Shown: positions 1-5,762 of the stretch, in pieces
Layout: every line of letters starts with the position of its first letter
Numbering within the stretch: the first letter of the stretch is position 1
NCBI GenBank assembly: GCA_031274465.1
Contig: JAISQC010000017.1
Span: forward strand, 1 to 8,732
From: Synergistaceae bacterium
Lineage (GTDB): Bacteria > Synergistota > Synergistia > Synergistales > Synergistaceae
Length of the DNA stretch: 8,732 nucleotides
Direction: 5' to 3'
Program-made: the position numbers and the translations under genes
The notes under the pieces: model-generated
Told to the model about the DNA's origin: nothing
Database searches by the model: none
The model's input: the letters and a program-made list of their open reading frames with translations, nothing else

Positions 1-941
1 TATCGCAGAAAAGCGGTGGTCCCAGCCTGCGGTCTGACATATCCGACGCGCGGCTCGGCGTTCACCCAGTCGTCCAGCGCCTTGGCGCATTTGCGCACTA
101 TGGCTAGGTTGCGCGCAAGAATCGCCTCCCTGTTTTGCATGGCGACCCGCCCCAGCAGGTCGTCGATCCTGCCACAGCTTATCGTGGTGTAGTCGCGCCT
201 GTTTGAGACTTCCGCTATGAACTCTTTCGAACCGACGAGCCAACCGAGCCGCAAACCAGCCAGCGAGAAACATTTGGACAGACTGCCTGACACGACGCCC
301 CTCTCGTACAGGTCTGCCACGGACGGTATCCTCGCATCGGGATCGTGGGCCATGAAGCGGTAGACCTCGTCGCAGTAGAGCCACGCGCCGACCGAATCGG
401 CGATGCCCGCAATCTCCTTCAGCGTCTTGGAATCCATCATGCTGCCGGTGGGGTTGTTGGGGTTATTTATGCAGATCAGCTTGGTGCGGTTTGTCACCAA
501 TTTTCTGAGCTCGCCGAGGTCGGGCTGAAAACCGTCCTCGTACCTGAGGCGCAACAGTTTCACCGAAGCGCCGAAGGATCTCGGTATGCTGTAGAGCTGT
601 TGGTAGGTTGGGTAGACGCAGACCACCTCGTCGCCCGGCGAGGCCAGCGCGTACATGGCGACGAAGTTCGCCGCCGAGCCCCCGTTCATCACGACGACGT
701 TATCCCTCCCGGCCCGCTCGTGCATCGACGCTATCGAGTCGAGAAGCTCGCCGCTGCCCATGATATCCCCGTAGGAGAGCCGAAGGCCCATAATTCGGCT
801 TATCGTTTCCTCCCGGGTCCCGGAAATGTCGAGCAGCTCCGCGACCGTCATGGAATCGACGCACGTCTCCGCCAGATTGGTCACCGCCCCGGTCTCCCAT
901 TCGTTCATCCATTGCTCGACGCCAAACGGTTCAATGTACAT
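1..941 (-). CDS. PLP-dependent class I/II aminotransferase, C-terminus cut by window edge
   Basis: This is a fold-type I pyridoxal-phosphate enzyme of the aspartate aminotransferase superfamily, presumably a cytosolic amino-acid transaminase. It reads 313 codons from the ATG at 941 to the left edge; family members run near 380 residues, so roughly the last fifth is missing. Visible motifs are the NNPTG loop (residues 162-166), the DEVY motif with Asp191 (expected partner of the pyridine nitrogen) and Tyr194, and SLSK with Lys223 as the likely Schiff-base lysine, followed by the AGLRLGW segment (228-234). The N-terminus (EPFGVEQWMNEWE) resembles a subgroup often annotated only as class I/II aminotransferase and related to capreomycidine synthase-like enzymes, so the substrate cannot be assigned. 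The gene starts 25 bases after the preceding stop, with GGA about 6 bases and AAGGGG about 12 bases upstream, and is probably co-transcribed with the two genes before it. The family call is firm and the substrate unknown. Confidence 0.93.
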   Translation of the reverse strand, partial: MYIEPFGVEQWMNEWETGAVTNLAETCVDSMTVAELLDISGTREETISRIMGLRLSYGDIMGSGELLDSIASMHERAGRDNVVVMNGGSAANFVAMYALASPGDEVVCVYPTYQQLYSIPRSFGASVKLLRLRYEDGFQPDLGELRKLVTNRTKLICINNPNNPTGSMMDSKTLKEIAGIADSVGAWLYCDEVYRFMAHDPDARIPSVADLYERGVVSGSLSKCFSLAGLRLGWLVGSKEFIAEVSNRRDYTTISCGRIDDLLGRVAMQNREAILARNLAIVRKCAKALDDWVNAEPRVGYVRPQAGTTAFLR

Positions 942-966
942 AGACGATCCAAACCCCTTTTCGTTT

Positions 967-1992
967 TTATTCCAGCCGATACGGAAGCGACGGTTCAAAC
1001 CTCAGCTCTCTGGCCATCCACGCGCCGTTTTGGCCCTTCTCCAAAACAGCCGTCACGTCCAAAACCGGCTTTCCCGAGAGGGTGATCAGCGACATGCCCA
1101 CGTCGATGAGGTTTTCGCCCCCTTCGCTGTAAATCCGCTCGTCTTCCCACCCGCCGCGCGCCACTCTCAGGTTTTCGAGCGCGCCGATCGGGTTTCCGTC
1201 CGGCTGGTACAGCTCGTCTTCTATAAGCGCGCCGATGGCGCCCGACAGGTCTATCCTCCCGGCGAACTGCGGTTCTTTCGACTCGGCCTCCACAATCCCG
1301 CCGAATTTCATCAGGCCGGTGATTTCAAATTTCATCAGCTCCGGGAACGCCCTTGTGATCGCCAGAGTTTCCAACACGCGGCCTGTGACCGGGTTCAGCT
1401 CGTAAACGCGCGCCTCCGTGTTGTCGTTTGCCCGTATCGTCCTGAACATGATGTCGGTGCAGCCGTCGCCCGAAACTGAGAAAAACTGCGGAGCGTAGCC
1501 GTCGCCGAGCGATACCCGCTGTATCACCGCGGCAGGGGTCTTGCGCTCGTCCACCACCGCAAAGCCTATCCCACGGCACCCGCCGTCCGAATCAAGCGTC
1601 GAGCAGACGAGCAGCAGGCGGTACCAGTCGCCGCTCGACAGGGGTATCGGCGCCTCCTGTATCAAATACCTGCCCAAGGCACTGCCATACTTCTCTCCGT
1701 CGAGCTGTGGGTAAAACGTATTCTCAAGCAGTGCCCCCGACAGATCGATGGACGACGCGTCCGAATACTCGAATTCTATGTCGCCCGATACCGCGCCGCG
1801 CGCAGCCGGGCAGGGCATCAGCAAAACAACGCACAGAATGGCCGAGAAGATGGGCGCCAGTTTCGTCAGTCGGCGAGTACGGCGGTTTGTGCCGGCATCA
1901 CGCGCCGGAAACGCGCGCCAATTTGTCGGCTGGATGTTTTCCTCCGCCCCACAGCATGGCGTAAAGCCCGCCTCGCCCGACGAGTTCTTCAT
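967..1992 (-). CDS. Hypothetical exported protein, start uncertain
   Basis: I do not recognise this family. From the ATG at 1992 it is 341 residues. An Arg/Lys-rich stretch (residues 37-44) precedes a hydrophobic segment (45-59) and an Ala-rich region ending near AARGA (63-67), which reads as a Sec signal peptide; the mature part would be periplasmic, extracellular or surface-exposed. The mature region is predicted mixed alpha/beta and has three cysteines (130, 139, 178). It carries a repeated phrase, IDLSGAL at 82-88 and IDLSGAI at 247-253, each followed by acidic and aromatic residues, hinting at two related subdomains. The start is a problem. The ATG at 1992 has an excellent Shine-Dalgarno (GAGGAGGAGGG, 5 bases away) but lies 95 bases inside the ABC transporter gene and gives an unusually long region before the hydrophobic core. 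No in-frame ATG, GTG or TTG exists between there and the hydrophobic core. Its placement between an exporter and an aminotransferase suggests one operon. Confidence 0.7.
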   Translation of the reverse strand: MKNSSGEAGFTPCCGAEENIQPTNWRAFPARDAGTNRRTRRLTKLAPIFSAILCVVLLMPCPAARGAVSGDIEFEYSDASSIDLSGALLENTFYPQLDGEKYGSALGRYLIQEAPIPLSSGDWYRLLLVCSTLDSDGGCRGIGFAVVDERKTPAAVIQRVSLGDGYAPQFFSVSGDGCTDIMFRTIRANDNTEARVYELNPVTGRVLETLAITRAFPELMKFEITGLMKFGGIVEAESKEPQFAGRIDLSGAIGALIEDELYQPDGNPIGALENLRVARGGWEDERIYSEGGENLIDVGMSLITLSGKPVLDVTAVLEKGQNGAWMARELRFEPSLPYRLE

Positions 1993-3640
1993 GAGTGCCC
2001 TCCTCCTCTATTCCGTTTTCTGTCAGGACGACTATCTTGTCCGCATTGCGCACAGTCGAGAGCCTGTGGGCAACCACGATCGTCGTGCGCCCCACGCTCA
2101 GCTTCTCCAGCGAGCATTGGATCGCCACCTCAGTCGCGTTGTCAAGCGCGGACGTCGCTTCGTCCAAAATCAGTATCCTCGGGTTTTTGAGGAATATGCG
2201 GGCAATCGCGATTCGCTGTTTCTGGCCTCCCGAAAGGGTGACGCCCCGTTCTCCGACGTAAGTGTCGAACCCCTCCGGGAGCGATTCGATGAATTCGCCT
2301 ATCTGGGCTTTTTCGGCGGCGTCCCTTATCATCTCGTCGGTAGCCTCGAAATCCCCGTAGGCGATGTTGTCCCTTATCGTCCCGGCGAAAATGTATGTAT
2401 CCTGCTGCACTATGCCGATGCTGCCGCGCAAGGAGTAAAGCGTGTACTCCCTGATGTTGCGACCGTCTATGGTCACCCTTCCCGAGTAGGGCTCGTAAAA
2501 CCTGGGCAGCAGGTGGCAGAGCGTCGTCTTGCCGCCTCCGGACGGCCCGACCAGAGCCACTGTCTCCCCCGGCGCGATGTCGATGCTAATGTCGCATAGC
2601 ACCCTTTCCCCGCCGTCGTAATGAAATGACACCCGCTCGAAAGATATCGCCCCGCGAACGTCTCGTAAATCCACCGCGCCCGGAGTGTCGGCTTCGGGAG
2701 GCTCGGCGAGGAGCTCCTGAATGCGCACGAAGCCGGTCATTCCAGTCTGGAGCTGTTCGACGAAGTTTATCAATTTTTTTATAGGCTCGGTGAAAAGCCC
2801 CGCGAAAAGGAGATAAGCCGTGAACTCTCCCGGCCCTATCCTCCCCAGATACGCGAAAAACCCTCCGGCGAACAGGGTAGCCAACATCAGCAGGTCGATA
2901 ATCAGGCCGGTGCCAGAGGAAAACTCCGCCATCGCTTTGTATTGGAGGTTTCTGGCGCGGGCGTAAGACCTGTTGCCGCTCTGAAAACGCTCGCGCTCGT
3001 GCTCCGACGTCTCGAACGCCTTCGCCACCCTGACCCCGGCGATGCTGTTTTGCAGGTCGGCGTTGACCTCGCCTATCTGGGCGCGGCTCTTCATCGAGGT
3101 CCGGGAAAGGTTTTTCCTCTGCCTGTAGGCGAAGAAGAAGAGAATCGGGATGAAGGCGTAGATGATGACAGTCAGAGCCACGTCCATCGTTGACAGCAGG
3201 ACGAACGAACCGATCAGAAGGACTATCGACAGGAACAGGTCCTCCGGGCCATGGTGCGCGAGTTCGGCTATCTCAAACGTGTCGTTGATTATCCGGGACA
3301 TGATTCCGCCGGTCTGCGTCCTGTCGAAATACGAAAACGGCAGGCGCTGTAGGTGCCCAAACGCGTCCCGCCGGATGTCGAGCTGTATGCTGACTCCCAT
3401 GGTGTGCCCGTAATACTGTATCGAGTAAACCATCGCCGCCTTCACGACGTATACCGCGAGCAACGCCGCCGCCCAAACCGCTATCATGTTCATCGCCCGC
3501 GAAGGCACGTAAGTGTTTATCATCCTCCGGGTGATCATCGGGTAGAACATGTTGCAGACCGCCGTGACGAAAGCGCATGTCATGTCGAATATAAAGAGCT
3601 TCAGATGCGGCCTGTAGTACCTAGCGAACTTTAAAAGCAT
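1898..3640 (-). CDS. ABC exporter half-transporter (MsbA/multidrug-like, TMD fused to NBD)
   Basis: This 580-residue protein is a complete type IV (ABCB/MsbA-like) half-transporter that should homodimerise, or pair with a partner, in the cytoplasmic membrane and use ATP hydrolysis to move lipids, drugs or peptides outward. Residues 1 to about 310 form the six-helix membrane domain. The nucleotide-binding domain from about 330 has Walker A GPSGGGKT (365-372), Q-loop Gln412/413, signature LSGGQ (469-473), Walker B ILILDE with Asp493 and catalytic Glu494, D-loop SALD (497-500) and H-loop His525. All catalytic residues are intact. The substrate cannot be read from sequence; single-gene half-transporters of this type are often annotated as multidrug or lipid A exporters. 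The start ATG has no Shine-Dalgarno; a TATAAT box lies 9 bases upstream. The 3' end overlaps the possible start of the exported-protein gene, consistent with translational coupling. Confidence 0.96.
   Translation of the reverse strand: MLLKFARYYRPHLKLFIFDMTCAFVTAVCNMFYPMITRRMINTYVPSRAMNMIAVWAAALLAVYVVKAAMVYSIQYYGHTMGVSIQLDIRRDAFGHLQRLPFSYFDRTQTGGIMSRIINDTFEIAELAHHGPEDLFLSIVLLIGSFVLLSTMDVALTVIIYAFIPILFFFAYRQRKNLSRTSMKSRAQIGEVNADLQNSIAGVRVAKAFETSEHERERFQSGNRSYARARNLQYKAMAEFSSGTGLIIDLLMLATLFAGGFFAYLGRIGPGEFTAYLLFAGLFTEPIKKLINFVEQLQTGMTGFVRIQELLAEPPEADTPGAVDLRDVRGAISFERVSFHYDGGERVLCDISIDIAPGETVALVGPSGGGKTTLCHLLPRFYEPYSGRVTIDGRNIREYTLYSLRGSIGIVQQDTYIFAGTIRDNIAYGDFEATDEMIRDAAEKAQIGEFIESLPEGFDTYVGERGVTLSGGQKQRIAIARIFLKNPRILILDEATSALDNATEVAIQCSLEKLSVGRTTIVVAHRLSTVRNADKIVVLTENGIEEEGTHEELVGRGGLYAMLWGGGKHPADKLARVSGA
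1998..2008 (-). promoter_or_regulatory. Strong Shine-Dalgarno-like sequence inside the ABC transporter gene
   Basis: GAGGAGGAGGG ends 5 bases before the in-frame ATG at 1992, which would be the start of the exported-protein gene. In the transporter frame the same bases encode Glu-Glu-Glu-Gly of the common EEEGTHEEL segment after the H-loop, so the match may be a coincidence of glutamate codons. It is the only good ribosome binding site found for the downstream gene. Confidence 0.45.
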
Positions 3641-3649
3641 AATACTGCG

Positions 3650-3678
3650 ATTATATGCCGTCGCTTCCCAAACCGCAA
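3650..3678 (-). promoter_or_regulatory. Sigma70-type promoter for the ABC exporter, possibly leaderless
   Basis: Reading the minus strand, TTGCGG (3678-3673) is followed by a 17-base spacer and a perfect TATAAT (3655-3650). The exporter ATG begins at 3640, 9 bases past the -10 box, so a transcript starting 6-8 bases downstream would have almost no leader. No ribosome binding site fits in that gap. The -35 box matches consensus only in its TTG. Confidence 0.6.
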
Positions 3679-3733
3679 GCGGAAGAGGGACGGGAAATTC
3701 GAAAAACGGCGCGTTTCCTCAGTCGCTTTTAAA

Positions 3734-4267
3734 TCATGCGAGGTGAGGGAATTTCTTCCACATGAACCACGCCGCCACCGCCGTGAGGACGAGGGACGGG
3801 ACGATGTAGGACGCGTTGTATATCAGGGAGTACAGCCAGACGTTCTGGCCCTCCGGGGCATACGACGCGAAGAATATCGCCCCCGAGAGAACGTGACATG
3901 CCAGCCTTGCCAGAGCCGCCACAACAGTTCCGGCGATCAAGCGTTTCCCGTGTGCGCCGAAGAGCCCCGCCGCCCCCATGCAGGCAAAAGCAAGCGGATA
4001 GTCGAGCAAACCCTGCGCGGGGTGCGCGACGTAGCCTCCGAAGACCATCTGCAGCAGCCCCGAAATGGCCCCGGCAAGGGCGCCCCATTTGCACCCGTAC
4101 TTGTACGAAAAATAAAGCAGAGGGGCCATTTCAAGAGTTATCGAACCGCCCTGAGGCATGCTGAAAATCCGAAGCTGCGAAAATACGATAGACAGCGCCA
4201 CGCATAGCGCGCCCTCCACCAATGCCCTGGTCTTGCTTGAAACTTTGCTTGCCGCCGTTCCTTCCAT
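3734..4267 (-). CDS. thiT: ECF transporter thiamine-specific S component ThiT
   Basis: ThiT is the membrane substrate-binding subunit of a group II energy-coupling-factor transporter. It binds thiamine and associates with a shared EcfA-EcfA'-EcfT module, not encoded in this window, to import it. The 177-residue length is normal, with about six membrane helices. Family-typical segments are an AxxxA pair in helix 1 (Ala20, Ala24), where S components contact EcfT; MPQGGSITLEMAPLL (37-51); the GGYVAHPAQGLLDYPLAFA region (77-95); and a C-terminal block with His125, FFASYAPEG (132-140), Trp144, Tyr146 and Asn151. His125, Tyr146 and Asn151 fall where I recall thiamine-contacting residues in the Lactococcus lactis structure (from memory). 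The TPP riboswitch in the leader independently confirms the thiamine assignment. The start is fixed by AAGGGGG 8 bases before the ATG. A separate promoter lies between this gene and the ABC exporter 93 bases downstream, so the two need not share a transcript. Confidence 0.97.
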   Translation of the reverse strand: MEGTAASKVSSKTRALVEGALCVALSIVFSQLRIFSMPQGGSITLEMAPLLYFSYKYGCKWGALAGAISGLLQMVFGGYVAHPAQGLLDYPLAFACMGAAGLFGAHGKRLIAGTVVAALARLACHVLSGAIFFASYAPEGQNVWLYSLIYNASYIVPSLVLTAVAAWFMWKKFPHLA

Positions 4268-4302
4268 AATAAAAACCCCCTTGCATTTTTTTGCGCGGGG
4301 GT
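4268..4302 (-). terminator. thiT: Riboswitch expression platform: terminator overlapping the thiT ribosome binding site
   Basis: On the minus strand, ACCCCC (4302-4297) pairs with GGGGGT (4280-4275), with an inner GCA/TGC pairing closed by an A-rich loop, and TTTTT follows directly. This has the form of an intrinsic terminator placed just before the thiT ATG. The GGGGG arm is also the core of the thiT Shine-Dalgarno, so the hairpin could block translation as well as transcription when it forms. Confidence 0.82.
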
Positions 4303-4333
4303 AAAAAAAGAACTCCTGGAATCACGATCGCTT

Positions 4334-4437
4334 CATCGTTCCTTCGCCGGCATTACCCGGATCAGGTTCCAAGGGTCGAGGCGTAAGCCTCCTCTCAGCA
4401 TAACCGAAAACAGCATTTCGGCAAGCTCCCCCGATGC
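4334..4437 (-). ncRNA. TPP riboswitch (thi box)
   Basis: The conserved thi-box elements appear in order on the minus strand: P1 strand CATCG, GGGGAGC, then CTGAGA, then ACCC followed by CCTGATCCGGGTAATGCCGG, and the closing P1 strand CGATG. P1 pairs CATCG (4436-4432) with CGATG (4338-4334). A CCGAAA/TTTCGG stem fits P3, and an extra GAGG-loop-CCTC hairpin follows CTGAGA. By family, TPP binding stabilises this fold and reduces expression of the downstream gene, here thiT. Boundaries are good to a few bases. Confidence 0.96.
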
Positions 4438-4443
4438 GTCAAA

Positions 4444-4472
4444 ATAATCCCTCTTTTCAGCGGCTTTGTCAA
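4444..4472 (-). promoter_or_regulatory. Sigma70-type promoter of the thiT riboswitch transcript
   Basis: A perfect TTGACA (4472-4467), a 17-base spacer and GATTAT (4449-4444, four of six consensus bases) precede the riboswitch. Transcription starting about 7 bases downstream would begin just before the P1 stem, which is the expected geometry. Confidence 0.78.
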
Positions 4473-4489
4473 CACGTACGGCCCGTTCT

Positions 4490-4519
4490 TTGGAAAATAT
4501 GCTATGATTTTCGTAAAAT
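4490..4519 (+). promoter_or_regulatory. Candidate promoter of the duplicated membrane-protein gene
   Basis: TTGGAA (4490-4495), an 18-base spacer and TAAAAT (4514-4519) lie about 60 bases before the proposed TTG start on the plus strand. It diverges from the thiT promoter at 4444-4472. The surrounding DNA is AT-rich, so chance matches are likely and confidence is moderate. Confidence 0.45.
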
Positions 4520-4524
4520 AGCAT
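4499..4524. repeat. Inverted repeat overlapping the candidate plus-strand promoter
   Basis: ATGCTA (4499-4504) is mirrored by TAGCAT (4519-4524), and the centre contains a further ATTTT-CGT-AAAAT palindrome. The repeat covers part of the spacer and the -10 box of the candidate plus-strand promoter, which would suit an operator for a dimeric regulator. As RNA it would form a hairpin with a 3-base bulge. No T-run follows, so it is not a terminator. Confidence 0.5.
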
Positions 4525-4576
4525 CATACTAATAAATGGAAGCGAGAAATATTCCGTATAGAGAGGATGGCTCAAA

Positions 4577-5704
4577 TTGGACGAACATCATACGAATGGA
4601 TTCCAGATTAAAAGAATTCTGTTTCCGGATAAACCAACAAAAATGCGCGTCGGTTTTTTTATTGGGATTTTGCTATTTTGGTATCAGGCATTAATTCTCT
4701 GTGTTCGGAGTCATGGCATATATCTTTTCCTAAGCTCCTCATTTATTAATAGGATGTACTCAAAATCGTTTGCGATTGGGTTTGTCGCATTGGCTTTAAT
4801 TTTTTTCGTTTTGTTTTTAACGGTAGTTAATGAAAAAATTTTTTTTATTATCCACAGCGCGCTCTGCATTGAATTTATTGTCCTTTTGTTTGCACAAATT
4901 CACCATTATAATTCTTCCCCGTATGACTATTTCAACTACATGTACTATTACTTTCATCCACTGATACATATTTTAAGCAGAACCGGGTTATATGTTGTTG
5001 AAGATAAACACTTGGCCGTCATGTGCTTCCTTTTTATTTTTGTACTGGGAACGCTATCCCTTCTGCTTGTTTGTCGTCCTGATAAATTGAGCCTTATGGA
5101 AAATTTGATATATAGATATGCTAAACATCAATATAAAAATAATGAGGCGAGTGTTTTTTCAAACCCGAATGACAAAATATATATAATCCGCAGGATAGTC
5201 TTTTTTATTGGGGTGGTTTTCTTTTGGTATCCGACATTTATCCTTGCTGCGTTAGGCAATGGAGTGTGTTTTTGGCCCAGCAACGCTATATTTTTTTTAA
5301 TATATTCAAAATCGCCGGTTGTGGGACTGATTGCGTTATTTTTGGCATTCATATTATTGTTCATGGCGGCATTCAATGAAAAAATCTTTTTAAATATCCA
5401 CCGCCTGTTGATGCTGGACCTCATGCTTAGCGTAGTCATGATAGTCTTTGGCTATGGTTATGATGCGAATATCTATGATATGTCGGATAGATTGATCTAC
5501 TTTCACGATTTTTTTCTCCCGCTCGTGTATTTTTTGAAAAATGCCGGTTTGCTGGTCAATGAAGACCCAAAACTCATTATTACATATATGAACGGCATTT
5601 TTATCTGGGGTCCAATTTTTATAATGGGCTTGTGCGGCCCTTTTAAGTCTAAGAGGTTGCTAAAAAAAATTAACGAAGAAATGAATGACATGCAAAATGG
5701 ATGA
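4577..5704 (+). CDS. Unrecognised multi-span membrane protein made of two homologous halves
   Basis: I do not recognise a family. The 375-residue product is strongly hydrophobic and aromatic-rich, with about eight membrane segments in two sets of four: near residues 24-44, 65-84, 91-108 and 147-166, then 206-226, 247-266, 276-292 and 334-352. The halves align with each other. FFIG recurs at 27 and 209, YSKS at 61 and 243, and NEKIFxxIH at 85 and 267, all at the same 182-residue offset; a GL...V.ED motif recurs at 137-143 and 324-330 after a 5-residue shift. No catalytic motif is apparent. The start is TTG at 4577, with GAGAGG 10 bases upstream; the ATG at 4643 is an alternative but lacks a ribosome binding site. 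Base composition is far more AT-rich than all neighbours (15 of 60 G+C in 4801-4860 versus 43 of 60 in 7561-7620), and it is the only plus-strand gene, suggesting recent acquisition. It is transcribed toward the HPP gene. Confidence 0.85.
   Translation: MDEHHTNGFQIKRILFPDKPTKMRVGFFIGILLFWYQALILCVRSHGIYLFLSSSFINRMYSKSFAIGFVALALIFFVLFLTVVNEKIFFIIHSALCIEFIVLLFAQIHHYNSSPYDYFNYMYYYFHPLIHILSRTGLYVVEDKHLAVMCFLFIFVLGTLSLLLVCRPDKLSLMENLIYRYAKHQYKNNEASVFSNPNDKIYIIRRIVFFIGVVFFWYPTFILAALGNGVCFWPSNAIFFLIYSKSPVVGLIALFLAFILLFMAAFNEKIFLNIHRLLMLDLMLSVVMIVFGYGYDANIYDMSDRLIYFHDFFLPLVYFLKNAGLLVNEDPKLIITYMNGIFIWGPIFIMGLCGPFKSKRLLKKINEEMNDMQNG
4646..5074 (+). repeat. Internal protein duplication, first copy
   Basis: This encodes residues 24-166 of the AT-rich membrane protein and is homologous to the second copy at 5192-5635. 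The two copies still share identical short DNA stretches at a 546-base offset, for example TTTTTTATTGGG at 4655 and 5201, and near-identical DNA over YSKS and NEKIF. Confidence 0.85.
5192..5635 (+). repeat. Internal protein duplication, second copy
   Basis: This encodes residues 206-353 and is the partner of 4646-5074. Alignment is gapless through the NEKIF motif, then shifts by five residues before the GL...V.ED motif. The linker between copies (about 167-205) is charged and probably lies on one face of the membrane. Confidence 0.85.
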
Positions 5705-5762
5705 TAGTGGCACAGTTCATAGTTGCTGATGCCGTAACGCGGCGCAAGCCGGGCAAAACAAG

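Noticed and set aside
1..941. Specific assignment of the aminotransferase as capreomycidine synthase or aspartate aminotransferase
   Set aside because: The motifs are superfamily-wide, the C-terminus is missing, and the neighbours give no substrate evidence.
345..1085. Plus-strand open frame of 246 codons
   Set aside because: It is antisense to the aminotransferase and exported-protein genes, which have clear motifs on the other strand; its own translation is low in complexity and domainless.
3702..3716. Small hairpin AAACG-CGC-CGTTT followed by T residues downstream of thiT on the minus strand
   Set aside because: A five-pair stem with only two G-C pairs and a three-base loop is too weak to call an intrinsic terminator.
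4333..4575. Minus-strand open frame of 80 codons over the thiT leader
   Set aside because: Its C-terminal half is simply the translated TPP riboswitch (the RLDPWNLIRVMPA-like string is a well-known artefact), and the region is explained by promoter plus riboswitch.
4567..4611. ATG at 4567 as start of the AT-rich gene or of a leader peptide
   Set aside because: It is out of frame with the main gene and ends after 14 codons, and the GAGAGG motif directly abuts it, too close for ribosome binding.
5705..5762. Search for a shared terminator between the convergent AT-rich and HPP genes
   Set aside because: Short GC-rich hairpins exist (for example CGGC-TTGC-GCCG on the minus strand), but none is followed by a T-run on either strand.
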